60,122 nt of DNA, from assembly GCA_900696515.1 (NCBI GenBank), contig CAADGK010000094.1:1-60122 (forward strand), written 5' to 3'. The translations under genes were made by a program, and so were the position numbers. The notes beneath the pieces are model-generated. The model made no database searches. It had not been told where the DNA came from and saw nothing but the letters and a program-made list of their open reading frames with translations. Of this stretch, positions 17,194-27,005 are shown in pieces. Numbering within the stretch: the first letter of the stretch is position 1; each line of letters opens with the position of its first letter. The DNA is from an uncultured Nitrosospira sp. Lineage in GTDB: Bacteria; Nitrospirota; Nitrospiria; Nitrospirales; Nitrospiraceae.

Positions 17194-18624
17194 GTGGAAA
17201 GTGTCATTGCGAAAAAACGGCTGTTATTGATCGATGACGAGGCTCGTGTCCGCGCCTCGCTGAAAATGGTGTTGGAACCACTCTACGACATCGCCCAAGC
17301 AGCCGACGGTTCGGAAGGAATCGATCTGTTTCGCAAGGAAGGCCCCGACCTGGTCCTGCTGGACATCGTCCTGCCTGGCACCGACGGTCTTGCCGTGCTG
17401 CAGATGTTGAGAACGGAGCGGAAATCCACTCCAGTGATCATGCTCACAGGTACGAAATCCGTGAAAACGGCCGTGGAGGCAATGAAGTTAGGTGCAGCCG
17501 ACTATCTTTCCAAACCATTCGACGTCGACGAACTTCGAATCGTGATCGACCGCGCCCTCAACTCCTCGGAATTGGAACAAGAAGTCACCCAGTTACGGGC
17601 ACAAGTCGTCCAGCGATACGCATTTCACAATCTGATCGGTAAGAGCCATGGAATGCAGGAGATCTACTCCAAAATCGAACAGGTTGCCGATAGCCGAACC
17701 ACGGTACTCATCACTGGGGAAAGCGGGACCGGAAAAGAGTTGGTCGCCAAGGCCTTGCATTACAACAGCTCCCGACGGGAGCGTCCATTTGTCGCACTCA
17801 ACTGCGCCGCGTTGCCCGAGACGCTCATCGAAAGCGAACTGTTCGGCCATGAAAAGGGATCCTTTACGGACGCCACAGCCCGGCGCGTCGGGCAGTTCGA
17901 ACTGGCAAACACCGGAACCTTGTTCCTTGATGAAATCGGCGATCTCAGCCCGATCACACAGGCCAAGTTGTTGCGCGTCATCCAGGAACGAGAGTTTACA
18001 AGAATCGGCGGGGTGCAGCCGATTAAGGTCGATGTCCGCATCGTCGCGGCAACCAATAAAAACCTTGATGAACTCGTTCGAAAAGGGCTGTTCCGGGAAG
18101 ATCTCTACTATCGAATCAACGTCATCTCACTGTATCTTCCTCCTCTTCGTGAGCGAGGCGAAGATATCCCCCTCATCGCCAACCATTTTCTGGAGAAACG
18201 GTTGCAGGAAGCACAGCGTCCCCCCATCGAGTTCGGGAAAGAGGCGTTGGAACTCCTGGCCCGTTATCCATGGCCCGGAAATGTACGTGAGCTGGAAAAC
18301 TTTGTTGAGCAGGCATTCATTTGGTCTCAGCATGCCACGGAAATCACCACGGAACATTTGCCGACTTCGATGAAGAGCACCTCTCGTTCACCATCGCTCC
18401 GCGACGACACCCTTGCCGGCCGGATGTCGCTCGAGAAAGCCGTGATGGAATTCGAGCGGGAAATCATTCTCGATGCCTTGAAACGAACCAATTATGTCCA
18501 GACCCATGCTGCGAATCTCCTGGGGATCAGCCGTCGAATGCTCAAGTATCGGATGGACACACTCGGTATCGGGCGGCCAGACAATTCAACCACTCAGGAT
18601 TCCGAACTTCCTGCGCAAGAATGA
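17194..18624 (+). CDS. Sigma-54-dependent NtrC-family response regulator
   Basis: 476 residues: receiver (about 8-120, phospho-acceptor Asp57 in LVLLDIVLPG), AAA+ domain (Walker A GESGTGKE at 175-182, FLDEIGDLSP Walker B, R fingers) and a Fis-type helix-turn-helix (AANLLGISRRMLKYRM) at the end. GTG start with AAGGAG upstream. The sigma-54 contact loop reads GSFTDA (222-227) rather than GAFTGA. GxFTDA forms occur in some members, so activity is plausible but not assured. It forms a two-gene unit with the upstream kinase. A possible target is the -24/-12 promoter at 6692, which is speculation. Confidence 0.92.
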   Translation: MESVIAKKRLLLIDDEARVRASLKMVLEPLYDIAQAADGSEGIDLFRKEGPDLVLLDIVLPGTDGLAVLQMLRTERKSTPVIMLTGTKSVKTAVEAMKLGAADYLSKPFDVDELRIVIDRALNSSELEQEVTQLRAQVVQRYAFHNLIGKSHGMQEIYSKIEQVADSRTTVLITGESGTGKELVAKALHYNSSRRERPFVALNCAALPETLIESELFGHEKGSFTDATARRVGQFELANTGTLFLDEIGDLSPITQAKLLRVIQEREFTRIGGVQPIKVDVRIVAATNKNLDELVRKGLFREDLYYRINVISLYLPPLRERGEDIPLIANHFLEKRLQEAQRPPIEFGKEALELLARYPWPGNVRELENFVEQAFIWSQHATEITTEHLPTSMKSTSRSPSLRDDTLAGRMSLEKAVMEFEREIILDALKRTNYVQTHAANLLGISRRMLKYRMDTLGIGRPDNSTTQDSELPAQE

Positions 18625-18686
18625 CACACCATAACAACAAGAGTGCCACAGTTGAGACCAATTGATATCTTAATAATATTCATAAG

Positions 18687-18766
18687 CTTATCAAATAATC
18701 ATATATGTAGTACTTACAATAGTAAAACGTACTACATATGCGCATAATTCATAACTATTTGATAAG
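18687..18766. repeat. Nested AT-rich inverted repeats
   Basis: Outer arms CTTATCAAATA (18687-18697) and TATTTGATAAG (18756-18766) enclose inner arms ATATGTAGTAC (18703-18713) and GTACTACATAT (18729-18739); all are perfect 11-mers. The 18625-18813 interval is much more AT-rich than its neighbours. It may hold operators for the gene at 18814 or be a small inserted element that can extrude as a cruciform. Confidence 0.6.
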
Positions 18767-18813
18767 GAACAGATTTTGCTTATTTTCATCATGACTATCC
18801 TAGTATAGATCGC

Positions 18814-19941
18814 ATGACCAATTCTGCACAACCTTCCACGCGGCCCACTATTCTCATTATTGATGATGAGGTAGGACCACGGGACGCATTGAAAATTGTT
18901 CTTGGTCCTTTTTGCACCATTTACTGTGCCGAGAATGCCAGAACGGCGCGTGAGCTGCTCAGACAGAAGTCGATTGACCTGATTACCCTTGATCAAAAAC
19001 TGCCGGATCACCCTGGCCTGGAGCTCCTCCAGGAAATCAAGCTCGATTATCCCGACATAGAAGTTGTGATTGTCACGGGATACGGAAGTCTGAAATCCGC
19101 GATGGAAGGCATTCGTCAGGGTGCGGCAGGCTACTTACTTAAACCGTTTAATACGCACGAACTGACCACGCTCATTCAGCAAACGATCGAGAAGAAACGC
19201 CGACTGGATTTCCTTCGGCGGCACCTCCGCAACTCGCCTGAACTTTGGGGTTCTCCGGAACAAGGTACCGATGCGTGGCAAACCCTCCAAGTCAACTACC
19301 TTTCACTGTCTCCAAATCATGCACCCGCCGCAATGATCTCCTCGCAGGACGATATGAGACTGCTCCCCCTGTTCTCCGACATTCTTGAGGCGACTGACCG
19401 TCAGCTATTGAATCATTCGAGTCGTGTGAGTTTCTATGCCACATTGATGGCTGCCCGACTCAATCTTTCGCTCGCGGACCAAAAGGCGTTGGCTCTGGGT
19501 GCCTTTCTGCATGACATCGGCAAAACAGGCTTCCCTCACTATCGGTTTTCTGACGATCAGGTTCTGCCCTCACGAGAACCGGTCGTGTGCCGAGAACATC
19601 CCGGCAACGGCGCTCGAATGATTGAGTCCTTGGGACTATCAGCTGAGGTGGGACAGATTATCGCCGCTCACCACGAGCGATGGGATGGACAAGGATACCC
19701 GCTTGGACTTCGGGGCACGGAAATTCCGCTTATGGCTCGTATCGTGGGCATGGCTCAGTCATTTGATCATCTGACGGCAGACGCTCCGGGACGGTCTCCC
19801 CTATCCGTTGAACAGGCCATTCAGCAGATCACAACCCCCACGCTGATACAATTCGACCCGCAACTCCTGGAATTGTTCATCGACGTCGTCAAGGAATCGA
19901 CTGCCTCGAACCCGACCATGGCTGCCGTTCCGGCTGCCTGA
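18814..19941 (+). CDS. Response regulator with HD-GYP output domain
   Basis: 375 residues: receiver domain (10-125, phospho-acceptor Asp60 in LITLDQKLPD; conserved LKPF) joined to an HD-GYP domain (185-355) with FLHDIGK (H233-D234) and HHERWDGQGYP (286-296), all key residues present. It should hydrolyse cyclic di-GMP under phosphorylation control. There is no recognisable ribosome-binding site: TATAGA lies 5 bp before the ATG, so the message may be leaderless. Convergent with recN, the two stop codons lying one base apart. Confidence 0.9.
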   Translation: MTNSAQPSTRPTILIIDDEVGPRDALKIVLGPFCTIYCAENARTARELLRQKSIDLITLDQKLPDHPGLELLQEIKLDYPDIEVVIVTGYGSLKSAMEGIRQGAAGYLLKPFNTHELTTLIQQTIEKKRRLDFLRRHLRNSPELWGSPEQGTDAWQTLQVNYLSLSPNHAPAAMISSQDDMRLLPLFSDILEATDRQLLNHSSRVSFYATLMAARLNLSLADQKALALGAFLHDIGKTGFPHYRFSDDQVLPSREPVVCREHPGNGARMIESLGLSAEVGQIIAAHHERWDGQGYPLGLRGTEIPLMARIVGMAQSFDHLTADAPGRSPLSVEQAIQQITTPTLIQFDPQLLELFIDVVKESTASNPTMAAVPAA

Positions 19942-19942
19942 A

Positions 19943-21622
19943 CTATTCCTTCGCTCCTGCGAGCAACTCTGCGGCCGTCGCCCGTGTCTTTTGGGTCACT
20001 CGCTCACCCCCGAGCATGCGTGCAATTTCATTCTCTCGGCTGGCACCGACCAAAGCACGCACGTTGGCCACTGTCCGTCCCTTGACCTCGGACTTTTCAA
20101 CGCAGAAATGGTGCTCGGCCTGAGAGGCCACTTGGGGCAGATGGGTGATACACAATACTTGGTGATAGCGCCCCAAGGCGCGCAAACGCTTGCCGATCGT
20201 AGCCGCGACGGCTCCCCCGACCCCTGTATCAATCTCGTCGAAAATCAGCACGGGCACCCGATCCACATCCGCAAGAACCGATTTTAGCGCCAACATGACT
20301 CGAGAGAGCTCCCCTCCAGAGGCCACACGGGCCATGGGCTTGAGAGGCTCCCCACTATTCGTCGACAATAGAAACTCAACTCGATCAACCCCATCAGGAC
20401 CGTAAGTTTCACCTGCCTCGACCTGAACAACCTGAACGAGAAATCTCACCGGTCCCATCTTCAACGCTTCAAGATCTTTTCCGACCAGTCTCGTCAACGA
20501 GGTGGCCGCCTCGGTTCGCTTTTCCGACAGTTGCCGTGCCAACTTCGCGACGACGTGTTGTTGTTCATGGATCAGACGATCATACCGATTCATCTCACTG
20601 TCTGAGCGGCTCAGTCGTTCCAACTCCTCCTTCACTCGGCCCTGCGTAGCCAGCACGGCCTCGATTGTCCCTCCATATTTCTTTTTCATTCGGTGGATGA
20701 CCGCCAAACGATCCTCGATCGTCGTCAACCGTGACGGATCGGCATCCAGCCCGTCGACATATCCGCGAAGGCCATCCGCGACTTCCTTCAAAAGAACTCG
20801 GGATTCCGAAACAAGTCCTGCTGTACCCTTCATCTCCGGATCGAGCTGAGCCAGTTCTCCTACCGCTCGTTCGACCAACGCCAAACCGGCTAATACCCCT
20901 TGTCCGTCAGCCTGAAGTTGCGCTTGAACCTCGGATGCCAGTTCGGCCAGACGATGCGAGGACGCCAACCGTTGACGCTCGGCTTGGAGCTCTTCCTCCT
21001 CTCCAAGACGACAGGCCGCCTGATCCAATTCCTGTTGTTGAAAACTCAAGACATCTTGCTGCTGCATCCGCTGGTCCTTTGCAGCAGCCAACTCGGCACG
21101 CATGTGACGAGCCTTGGTCCACTCTTGGTGACCCAACCGGTATTGGTTCCTCAGATCGTGCAACCGACCGAATGCATCCAGCACCTCCAGCTGCGCTGAG
21201 CTGGAAAGCAACGACTGTTGATCATGCTGACCATGGATATCGATAAGGGTGCCGGCAAACTCTTCCAATGTGTGAACAGGACTGAGGACTCCGTTCAAAT
21301 AAACCCGGTTTCGCCCGGATCGCGCGATCGTTCGCCGGATGATGAGTTGGGATTCGTTCGGGCCGAGAACTCCTTGAGTCCTGAGCCGAGGAAGGATGGG
21401 ATGAGCCGGTGGTACCTCGAAGACCGCTTCGAGCTGCGCTTCATCCTCGCCAAAACGGACTTGCTCACTCGACACACGCCCGCCGACAAGAAGCGCCACC
21501 GCATCGATCAACAGGGACTTCCCTGTCCCTGTCTCTCCGGTCAGTACGGTAAACCCCGAGTCAATGTCCAGACTCAGTTGCTCAATGACGGCAAAATTCG
21601 TTATGCGCAGCTCAGTGAGCAT
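19943..21622 (-). CDS. recN: DNA repair protein RecN
   Basis: 559-residue SMC-like ATPase for double-strand-break repair. Walker A is GETGTGKSLLIDAVALL near residue 30, followed by a long coiled-coil middle (about 150-370). The signature and Walker B region is VASGGELSRVMLALKS with LIFDEIDTGVGG, and CITHLPQVASQAEHH is the RecN H-loop region. Starts MLTELRITNFAVIEQLSL. The gap from the thioredoxin gene is only 17 bp, so there is no room for its own SOS operator; it is probably read with trx or from within it. Confidence 0.95.
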   Translation of the reverse strand: MLTELRITNFAVIEQLSLDIDSGFTVLTGETGTGKSLLIDAVALLVGGRVSSEQVRFGEDEAQLEAVFEVPPAHPILPRLRTQGVLGPNESQLIIRRTIARSGRNRVYLNGVLSPVHTLEEFAGTLIDIHGQHDQQSLLSSSAQLEVLDAFGRLHDLRNQYRLGHQEWTKARHMRAELAAAKDQRMQQQDVLSFQQQELDQAACRLGEEEELQAERQRLASSHRLAELASEVQAQLQADGQGVLAGLALVERAVGELAQLDPEMKGTAGLVSESRVLLKEVADGLRGYVDGLDADPSRLTTIEDRLAVIHRMKKKYGGTIEAVLATQGRVKEELERLSRSDSEMNRYDRLIHEQQHVVAKLARQLSEKRTEAATSLTRLVGKDLEALKMGPVRFLVQVVQVEAGETYGPDGVDRVEFLLSTNSGEPLKPMARVASGGELSRVMLALKSVLADVDRVPVLIFDEIDTGVGGAVAATIGKRLRALGRYHQVLCITHLPQVASQAEHHFCVEKSEVKGRTVANVRALVGASRENEIARMLGGERVTQKTRATAAELLAGAKE

Positions 21623-21639
21623 GGCTGCGACGAGATGCG

Positions 21640-21987
21640 CTAGGCAGTCCCAGCATGTTGAGCAAGAAGTGAATCAATCATCTCCTTGAATTGACGCTTC
21701 GGCCTGGCCCCGACCAGCTTCTCAACCGGCTGACCGTTCTTAAAGAACAGAATCGTGGGAATACTCATCACCTGGTAGCGACCCGCCACCTCAGGATTCT
21801 CATCGGTGTTCAACTTTCGAACTTTCAACTTCCCGGCGTATTCTTTCGCCAGTTCATCGACAATCGGAGCCACCATTTGGCATGGCCCGCACCAGACGGC
21901 CCAAAAATCGACCATCACGAGCTCAGCAGCCTTCATGACCTCCGCATCCCATGTAGAATCTTCTACTTTCAAGGCATCACCAGCCAC
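21640..21987 (-). CDS. trxA: Thioredoxin
   Basis: 115 residues with the WCGPC active site in VDFWAVWCGPCQMVAP and the cis-Pro loop MSIPTILFF. Disulfide reductase for ribonucleotide reductase, peroxiredoxins and methionine sulfoxide reductases; this window encodes BCP, MsrA and MsrB, which need such a donor. Cytosolic, no signal peptide. The ATG at 21987 is preceded by an AAGGAGG-type ribosome-binding site. Confidence 0.95.
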   Translation of the reverse strand: MAGDALKVEDSTWDAEVMKAAELVMVDFWAVWCGPCQMVAPIVDELAKEYAGKLKVRKLNTDENPEVAGRYQVMSIPTILFFKNGQPVEKLVGARPKRQFKEMIDSLLAQHAGTA

Positions 21988-22075
21988 GTCTTTTCCTCCT
22001 TAACAGATTGCGCATCACACACGTGTCATTGTCCGATCATCGTACCCTACCAGCGTTTTTAGAGTCAAATACGGA

Positions 22076-24544
22076 TCATCGCCCGGCTTGCACGCCGGTG
22101 CGAGGACCGGCGGCCTCGGAGACCTGTGGCGGCAATCCATAGGGTCCCCCCGGAGCCGGCCAGGGAAGGCCACGTTCTCCATACACCAGCGGATTCAGCA
22201 ACGTGCGCATGAGAGCCGCTTCAGCATTTCCGACTCCACCGACACCGGTGAAGTTCAACATAAAGCCATACTGCTCACGATCAGGAAATTTGATGTAATG
22301 GAGTCCCACTGACCAACACTTGCATGGATTCTGATACAAGGCGACGACGTCCAGTTCCGGGCTTCTCCCCTGCTTGACGTCATAGTACGCTTTGGCCCCG
22401 ACGGTCCAACCCCAGGGGGTGCGAACTCCACCGCCCATCGTCACAAATTGAATCTCTTTCGTCGGCGCGAATACTTCATTGAAGGAGATGGGATTCCAAA
22501 TATCCCCTCGCCTCACTCGATTGCCGTCCCTCGTATAGCGTTGCCCGACTTCAAAATACCAATTGGTTCCCTCCTGAAAGCGAAGATCCGTATTGAGTTG
22601 GCTGACGGTCAGTTGATACGGATCAAAAAACGCGTCCATGGTCACGTACCGATTGATGGGAGGCCGCAACGCCCAGGCTTGGGCTCCCTGACCAAAAATC
22701 GGAGTATCCAACTGTGACAGACTGCTCAGCGGGGGGAGGTTATTCCCGATCACGGCTCGCATCCAGATGTCAGAAAACTTCTGACCTTGAATGGGCACGG
22801 TCGCGGGCTGGATTGGCTGGGTGAACGAACCGAGAAAAGGGGCAACACCCGGCGTAAACTCGCGCGCCAACGTCTGCGCGGATCCGACGTGATAGCTCTG
22901 GGCGACGCTAAGATCCAGCCAGTTGAACGCGGTCCTTGTACCCGACTCCAGCACACGACTTCGGAGCATATAGGTCACGAGATTCTTCTTCGGCAGATCA
23001 TCAATTTGATCGATTTGTGCCAATGTTGATTGTCTGGTGCCTGGCACATATTCGTACGTGATCGTAGGCTCAATCGTGTGTAGGAGACTATTCCCATCAC
23101 TCAATGAGAAGCGGCGTGTCAGTTTCGATGTCGCGTCGATCCCCAACCAAAACGTTTCTCGATGTTGGGCGTCCTCAGACTGAGCGCCCCTCGTGTAATA
23201 GACCTCCCGGAACTTCGCCTGCGGGCGAATAGCCAGGACATGTCCCAGTTGAATCGGCTCCGTCGCGATGCCGGGAACGAGATTGAATCGGTTGAGGGCA
23301 AACCCATCCTCTCGGTAAAAATTGACGTAGTTCCCTTCCATGCCGTACTGAGCCGGTGAATTGAACAGGGAGACATAGGGCAAGTTGTATCCGGCTTCGG
23401 GAAGACGCTGAAAGGTGTCTTTGCCTTCGACTTGTAATGGCTGCAAATACTGTCCCAAAAGATAAAGATTGCCGTAAGGAAGCCGTTGGGACAGCAAAAG
23501 ATTTGATTCGGTACTCGGCAAGGCACGGAGTACACCAGAATTGCTCAACTGCTGATAGTAGCTCGGGTCGGTGACTAAATTGGCATTGGCCCGCAGCAAC
23601 AGAGTATCCGTGAGAAATTGCGTATGGCTCCCCGTCACAGCTGCACGTGCTCGTTCGGCCTCGTTACTCGTGCCTGGCCCACTCGTCACATCGGGAAGTT
23701 GTGTCTGTTGCAGATAACTCACAAACCATTTACCTCGCGATCGACGGTCCAACATGTAGCGATATTCAAAATCTGACCCGTATCCCAATCGATTGTAGTA
23801 GGAGGGTGAGATCGTCAGATCTTGGCTCGGACTGATCGCCCAAAAAAAGTGCGCCTGCGCGCCAAACCCAAACCGACTGTTGTACTTCGGGGTCGGAATC
23901 AAAAATCCGGTCTGTCGTCTTGCCATCGGATAGGAGAAGGTCGGAAGCGGAATCGTGGGCACGTCCAAAATACAGAACCATCCTCCCTTAAAGGCCAATG
24001 TATCGCCGACCGTCATATCCACGTCCTTGAACCGAAATCGCCAGGCCGGCACCTCTCCTTCCTGGGCATCACAGTTGGTAAAGCTGCCGTCTTTCACACG
24101 ATAGTGGTATTCGGACAACCGTTGCAGATGCCGGCCGTCCACAAGCGCGTTGCGAGAAGGAACGAAGAGCTGTGCATGCGTGGCTACACCGGCTTCGGTA
24201 TTGATGTTCAGCTCCAATCGCTCGGCCGTCACATCGGCCTGGACATCGGTCAAATGGACGTGCCCGACGGCGGTGAGAATCCCGGGCAAGGCTTGAATGG
24301 TCGCATGGTCCGCCGTGAGCGTGATCCCTCCCTGGCGGATGACCACCGCCCCATTCGCTTCGTAAATCTCCTGTTCCGGTTGATAGTCGATACGCTCGGC
24401 CGTGATATCCAGGGGAGCAGAAGCCGAAGAGGCTGGAGCGCTTCCCCCTTGTTGGTCGGCCGCCGACAGGGGAAGCGGAGAGAGCAGAACCGTGAAGACG
24501 AAGAGCCGGGCCCCTTGGCGGATCCACGCGAGAGGATCCCCCAT
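22076..24544 (-). CDS. lptD: LPS-assembly protein LptD
   Basis: About 822 residues: signal peptide (LFVFTVLLSPLPLSAAD), an OstA/LptA-like beta-taco (about 45-180: LDITAERIDYQPEQEIYEAN, then VTAERLELNINTEAG) and a long outer-membrane barrel ending with alternating beta strands (YGFMLNFTGVGG). It receives LPS from LptA at the outer membrane together with LptE. I use the ATG at 24544, one base after the folC stop, implying translational coupling; an upstream GTG at 24577 lies inside folC. Presence of LptD shows the cell makes LPS. Confidence 0.92.
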   Translation of the reverse strand: MGDPLAWIRQGARLFVFTVLLSPLPLSAADQQGGSAPASSASAPLDITAERIDYQPEQEIYEANGAVVIRQGGITLTADHATIQALPGILTAVGHVHLTDVQADVTAERLELNINTEAGVATHAQLFVPSRNALVDGRHLQRLSEYHYRVKDGSFTNCDAQEGEVPAWRFRFKDVDMTVGDTLAFKGGWFCILDVPTIPLPTFSYPMARRQTGFLIPTPKYNSRFGFGAQAHFFWAISPSQDLTISPSYYNRLGYGSDFEYRYMLDRRSRGKWFVSYLQQTQLPDVTSGPGTSNEAERARAAVTGSHTQFLTDTLLLRANANLVTDPSYYQQLSNSGVLRALPSTESNLLLSQRLPYGNLYLLGQYLQPLQVEGKDTFQRLPEAGYNLPYVSLFNSPAQYGMEGNYVNFYREDGFALNRFNLVPGIATEPIQLGHVLAIRPQAKFREVYYTRGAQSEDAQHRETFWLGIDATSKLTRRFSLSDGNSLLHTIEPTITYEYVPGTRQSTLAQIDQIDDLPKKNLVTYMLRSRVLESGTRTAFNWLDLSVAQSYHVGSAQTLAREFTPGVAPFLGSFTQPIQPATVPIQGQKFSDIWMRAVIGNNLPPLSSLSQLDTPIFGQGAQAWALRPPINRYVTMDAFFDPYQLTVSQLNTDLRFQEGTNWYFEVGQRYTRDGNRVRRGDIWNPISFNEVFAPTKEIQFVTMGGGVRTPWGWTVGAKAYYDVKQGRSPELDVVALYQNPCKCWSVGLHYIKFPDREQYGFMLNFTGVGGVGNAEAALMRTLLNPLVYGERGLPWPAPGGPYGLPPQVSEAAGPRTGVQAGR

Positions 24545-24545
24545 G

Positions 24546-25844
24546 TTAGCCGCGAACCGGAGACAGATCACAGCCACGCATTGCCGCTTTGATATCTCCC
24601 AGGAGCATGAGCGATCCCGCGATACAGATCAGATCGTGCGATTTCGCCCGACTCCTGGCAAGCGTCACCGCGTCTGTCGGAAGAGTCGTCTCGAGCACGG
24701 GGCCGGACCATTCATCCAGCGCCGCACGGAGTTCATGCACCGTAGCGGATCGCGAGAGGGCCGCTTGAGTCAAGACGATCTCCGAGATCACCGGCAAGAG
24801 CGGCGTGATAAATCCACGATGATCTTTATCCCGCATCATGCCCCAGACGAGGATGATACGAGAGGCCGGGTGTTGGACGGCATAGTCTGTCAGATACCGA
24901 GCGAGCACGTCTGCCGCGGCAGGGTTATGCGCTCCATCGAGGATCACCTTTGGCTCCTCGTCGACCGTTTCCAGGCGTCCTTCCCAAGCAACCGTCCGTA
25001 ATCCTTCCAGGGCAGCCTCCCGGTCCATGGGGATCCCCCCTTGTTCGGCGGCTTCCAGGAGCGCCAACCCACAGGCGGCATTGTCCCATTGGTGGCAACC
25101 GGCCAAGCCGCACTCCACGTCCTCGATGACATGCGTGGCACCTCGATACACCAGTCGCCCGGTGCGATCCCGTTCAAGAGAAAATTCTCGGCCGAGACGC
25201 CAGAGCGGTGCGACGCGCTCCTTGGCAATGTGGGCCAAGACCTGTTCGGCATTTGGTCCTATCCGGCCGACCACGACCGGTACACGGGGTTTAATGATCC
25301 CGCCTTTCTCGAAGGCAATGGCCGCTTCCGTATGTCCTAAATACTCTTGATGATCCATGCCGATCGTCGTAATGGCACAAGCCAGCGGCTGTTCGACCAC
25401 GTTGGTCGCATCAAACCGTCCCCCCAGTCCGACCTCCAGAACCGCGATATCCACAGCCGATTCCGCAAAATGCAGGAAGGCGAGAGCCGTCGTCATTTCA
25501 AAAAACGTCGGATGCAGGTCATCCGCCAGCACCGCTCGCAATCGTGCGAGTAACGCTTCGACTCGATCCTCGGGAATCATCTGACCGTTGACCCGAATCC
25601 GCTCGCGAAAATCGACAAGATGGGGGGACGTGTACAACCCGACACGTCGACCGGCACAGTGAAGGACCGCCGCGGCCATCGAAGCCGTGGACCCTTTCCC
25701 GTTCGTACCCCCGACGTGGAGCATCCGAAGCGACGCGTGCGGATTGCCCACGCGATTCAATAGCAATCGCATCGTCTCCAGACCCAGCTTGATGCCGTGT
25801 TTCTGGAGGCCATAGAGATACTCGATTACTGAGGCATAGCTCAT
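24546..25844 (-). CDS. folC: Folylpolyglutamate synthase / dihydrofolate synthase
   Basis: 432 residues of the Mur-ligase superfamily: P-loop VGGTNGKGSTASMAAAVL near 45-62, LEVGLGGRFDATNVV, the TIGMDHQEYLG motif with carbamylated-lysine region FEKGGIIKP, and DGAHNPAAADVL. It adds glutamate to folates and, in bacteria, also makes dihydrofolate from dihydropteroate. ATG at 25844 chosen; two in-frame TTG codons lie just before. Followed directly by lptD and preceded by accD, a common accD-folC order. Confidence 0.95.
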   Translation of the reverse strand: MSYASVIEYLYGLQKHGIKLGLETMRLLLNRVGNPHASLRMLHVGGTNGKGSTASMAAAVLHCAGRRVGLYTSPHLVDFRERIRVNGQMIPEDRVEALLARLRAVLADDLHPTFFEMTTALAFLHFAESAVDIAVLEVGLGGRFDATNVVEQPLACAITTIGMDHQEYLGHTEAAIAFEKGGIIKPRVPVVVGRIGPNAEQVLAHIAKERVAPLWRLGREFSLERDRTGRLVYRGATHVIEDVECGLAGCHQWDNAACGLALLEAAEQGGIPMDREAALEGLRTVAWEGRLETVDEEPKVILDGAHNPAAADVLARYLTDYAVQHPASRIILVWGMMRDKDHRGFITPLLPVISEIVLTQAALSRSATVHELRAALDEWSGPVLETTLPTDAVTLARSRAKSHDLICIAGSLMLLGDIKAAMRGCDLSPVRG

Positions 25845-25868
25845 CAACAACCGGAGGGATACAGGAAT

Positions 25869-26705
25869 CTAAAAATGATTGACGAGGGTACCGACCGTCT
25901 CCTTCAGACGCCGACGCTCAACGATCATGTCGATCATGCCGTGCTCCAGCAGAAACTCCGCGCGCTGAAACTGGTCGGGTAATTGTTGCTTGATCGTTTG
26001 CTCGATCACGCGAGGACCGGCAAACCCGATCAGGGCTTTGGGTTCCGCAATGATCACATCACCTAACATCGCCACACTGGCCGTGACGCCGCCGAACGTC
26101 GGATCGGAGAGAATGGAAATGAACGGCAGCCTGGCCTCCCCCAGCTTCGCCACGGCCGTCGACGTCTTGGCCATCTGCATCAACGAGAGAATCCCTTCTT
26201 GCATCCGGGCCCCGCCGGATGCGGTCACCAAAATCACGGGCAGTTTCAACTCCAATGCGCGATCAACCGCGCGGCAGAGTTTTTCACCCACGACCGATCC
26301 CATACTCCCACCCATGAAACTGAAGTCAAACACGCATAAGATGACACGACTCCCGTTCACCAACCCTTCTCCGATCACCAGGGCATCCTTGCGTCCGGTC
26401 TTCTCCTGGTGAGCCTTCACCCGCTCACGGTAGGGCTTGGTATCCTGAAACGCCAAGGGATCCTGCGCTTCCAAATCCACATCCCATTCCTTAAACGTGC
26501 CAAGATCGATGAGTAACCCGATCCGCTCCGTGACGGAAATCGGAAAATGATATTCGCACTTCGGACAGACCTTATTGTTGCGATCGACTTCCTTCCGATA
26601 AACGATCTCCCGGCAATGGTTGCACTTGAGCCACATTCCCTCACTGCCTTTTGAGCGTGGAGGAGGAACGGAGTCGTTGGGCTTATCTTTTTTAAACCAG
26701 GCCAT
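25869..26705 (-). CDS. accD: Acetyl-CoA carboxylase carboxyltransferase subunit beta
   Basis: 278 residues. The N-terminal zinc ribbon C-x2-C-x15-C-x2-C (CNHCREIV through VCPKCEYHFP) is typical of AccD, followed by the crotonase-fold carboxyltransferase with SGGARMQEGILSLMQMAK and the oxyanion region DPTFGGVTASVAMLGD. With AccA it transfers carboxyl from biotin to acetyl-CoA, the first step of fatty acid synthesis. GAGAGGG lies 4 nt before the ATG at 26705. It heads the accD-folC-lptD group. Confidence 0.96.
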   Translation of the reverse strand: MAWFKKDKPNDSVPPPRSKGSEGMWLKCNHCREIVYRKEVDRNNKVCPKCEYHFPISVTERIGLLIDLGTFKEWDVDLEAQDPLAFQDTKPYRERVKAHQEKTGRKDALVIGEGLVNGSRVILCVFDFSFMGGSMGSVVGEKLCRAVDRALELKLPVILVTASGGARMQEGILSLMQMAKTSTAVAKLGEARLPFISILSDPTFGGVTASVAMLGDVIIAEPKALIGFAGPRVIEQTIKQQLPDQFQRAEFLLEHGMIDMIVERRRLKETVGTLVNHF

Positions 26706-26828
26706 CACGCCCTCTCATATCAAAACCGCTGCCGGAAGAAAATAAATGAAGCCCGCGCCCCAACCAGCTCGCGCATACCACCGTTTCCCCCACCCCATGT
26801 GAAATCGGCAGGATCGAACCGCATCGTC

Positions 26829-26960
26829 TCATCGGTTTCTTGGCGATAGGTCCAGCATGAGTCGCATCCACAAACTCACCAAAACAGCCGCACAACCCGC
26901 CAGGACCTGGAGGGCCATAAAGCACTGCTGATTGACCCTGCGCAAATAGCTGACGGGCAC
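26829..26960 (-). CDS. Possible 43-residue membrane peptide
   Basis: In the 300-bp gap between moaA and accD, a GTG-initiated frame encodes a basic start (VPVSYLRRVNQQC), one hydrophobic helix (VLAGCAAVLVSLWMRLML) and a basic end. It is on the operon strand. There is no visible ribosome-binding site and no family I recognise, so it may be chance. Nothing else in 26706-27005 looks functional. Confidence 0.25.
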   Translation of the reverse strand: MPVSYLRRVNQQCFMALQVLAGCAAVLVSLWMRLMLDLSPRNR

Positions 26961-27005
26961 ATAGGAAGGATGGGGGCCATTGTAGCAGATCCGTTGAATG
27001 GAATC

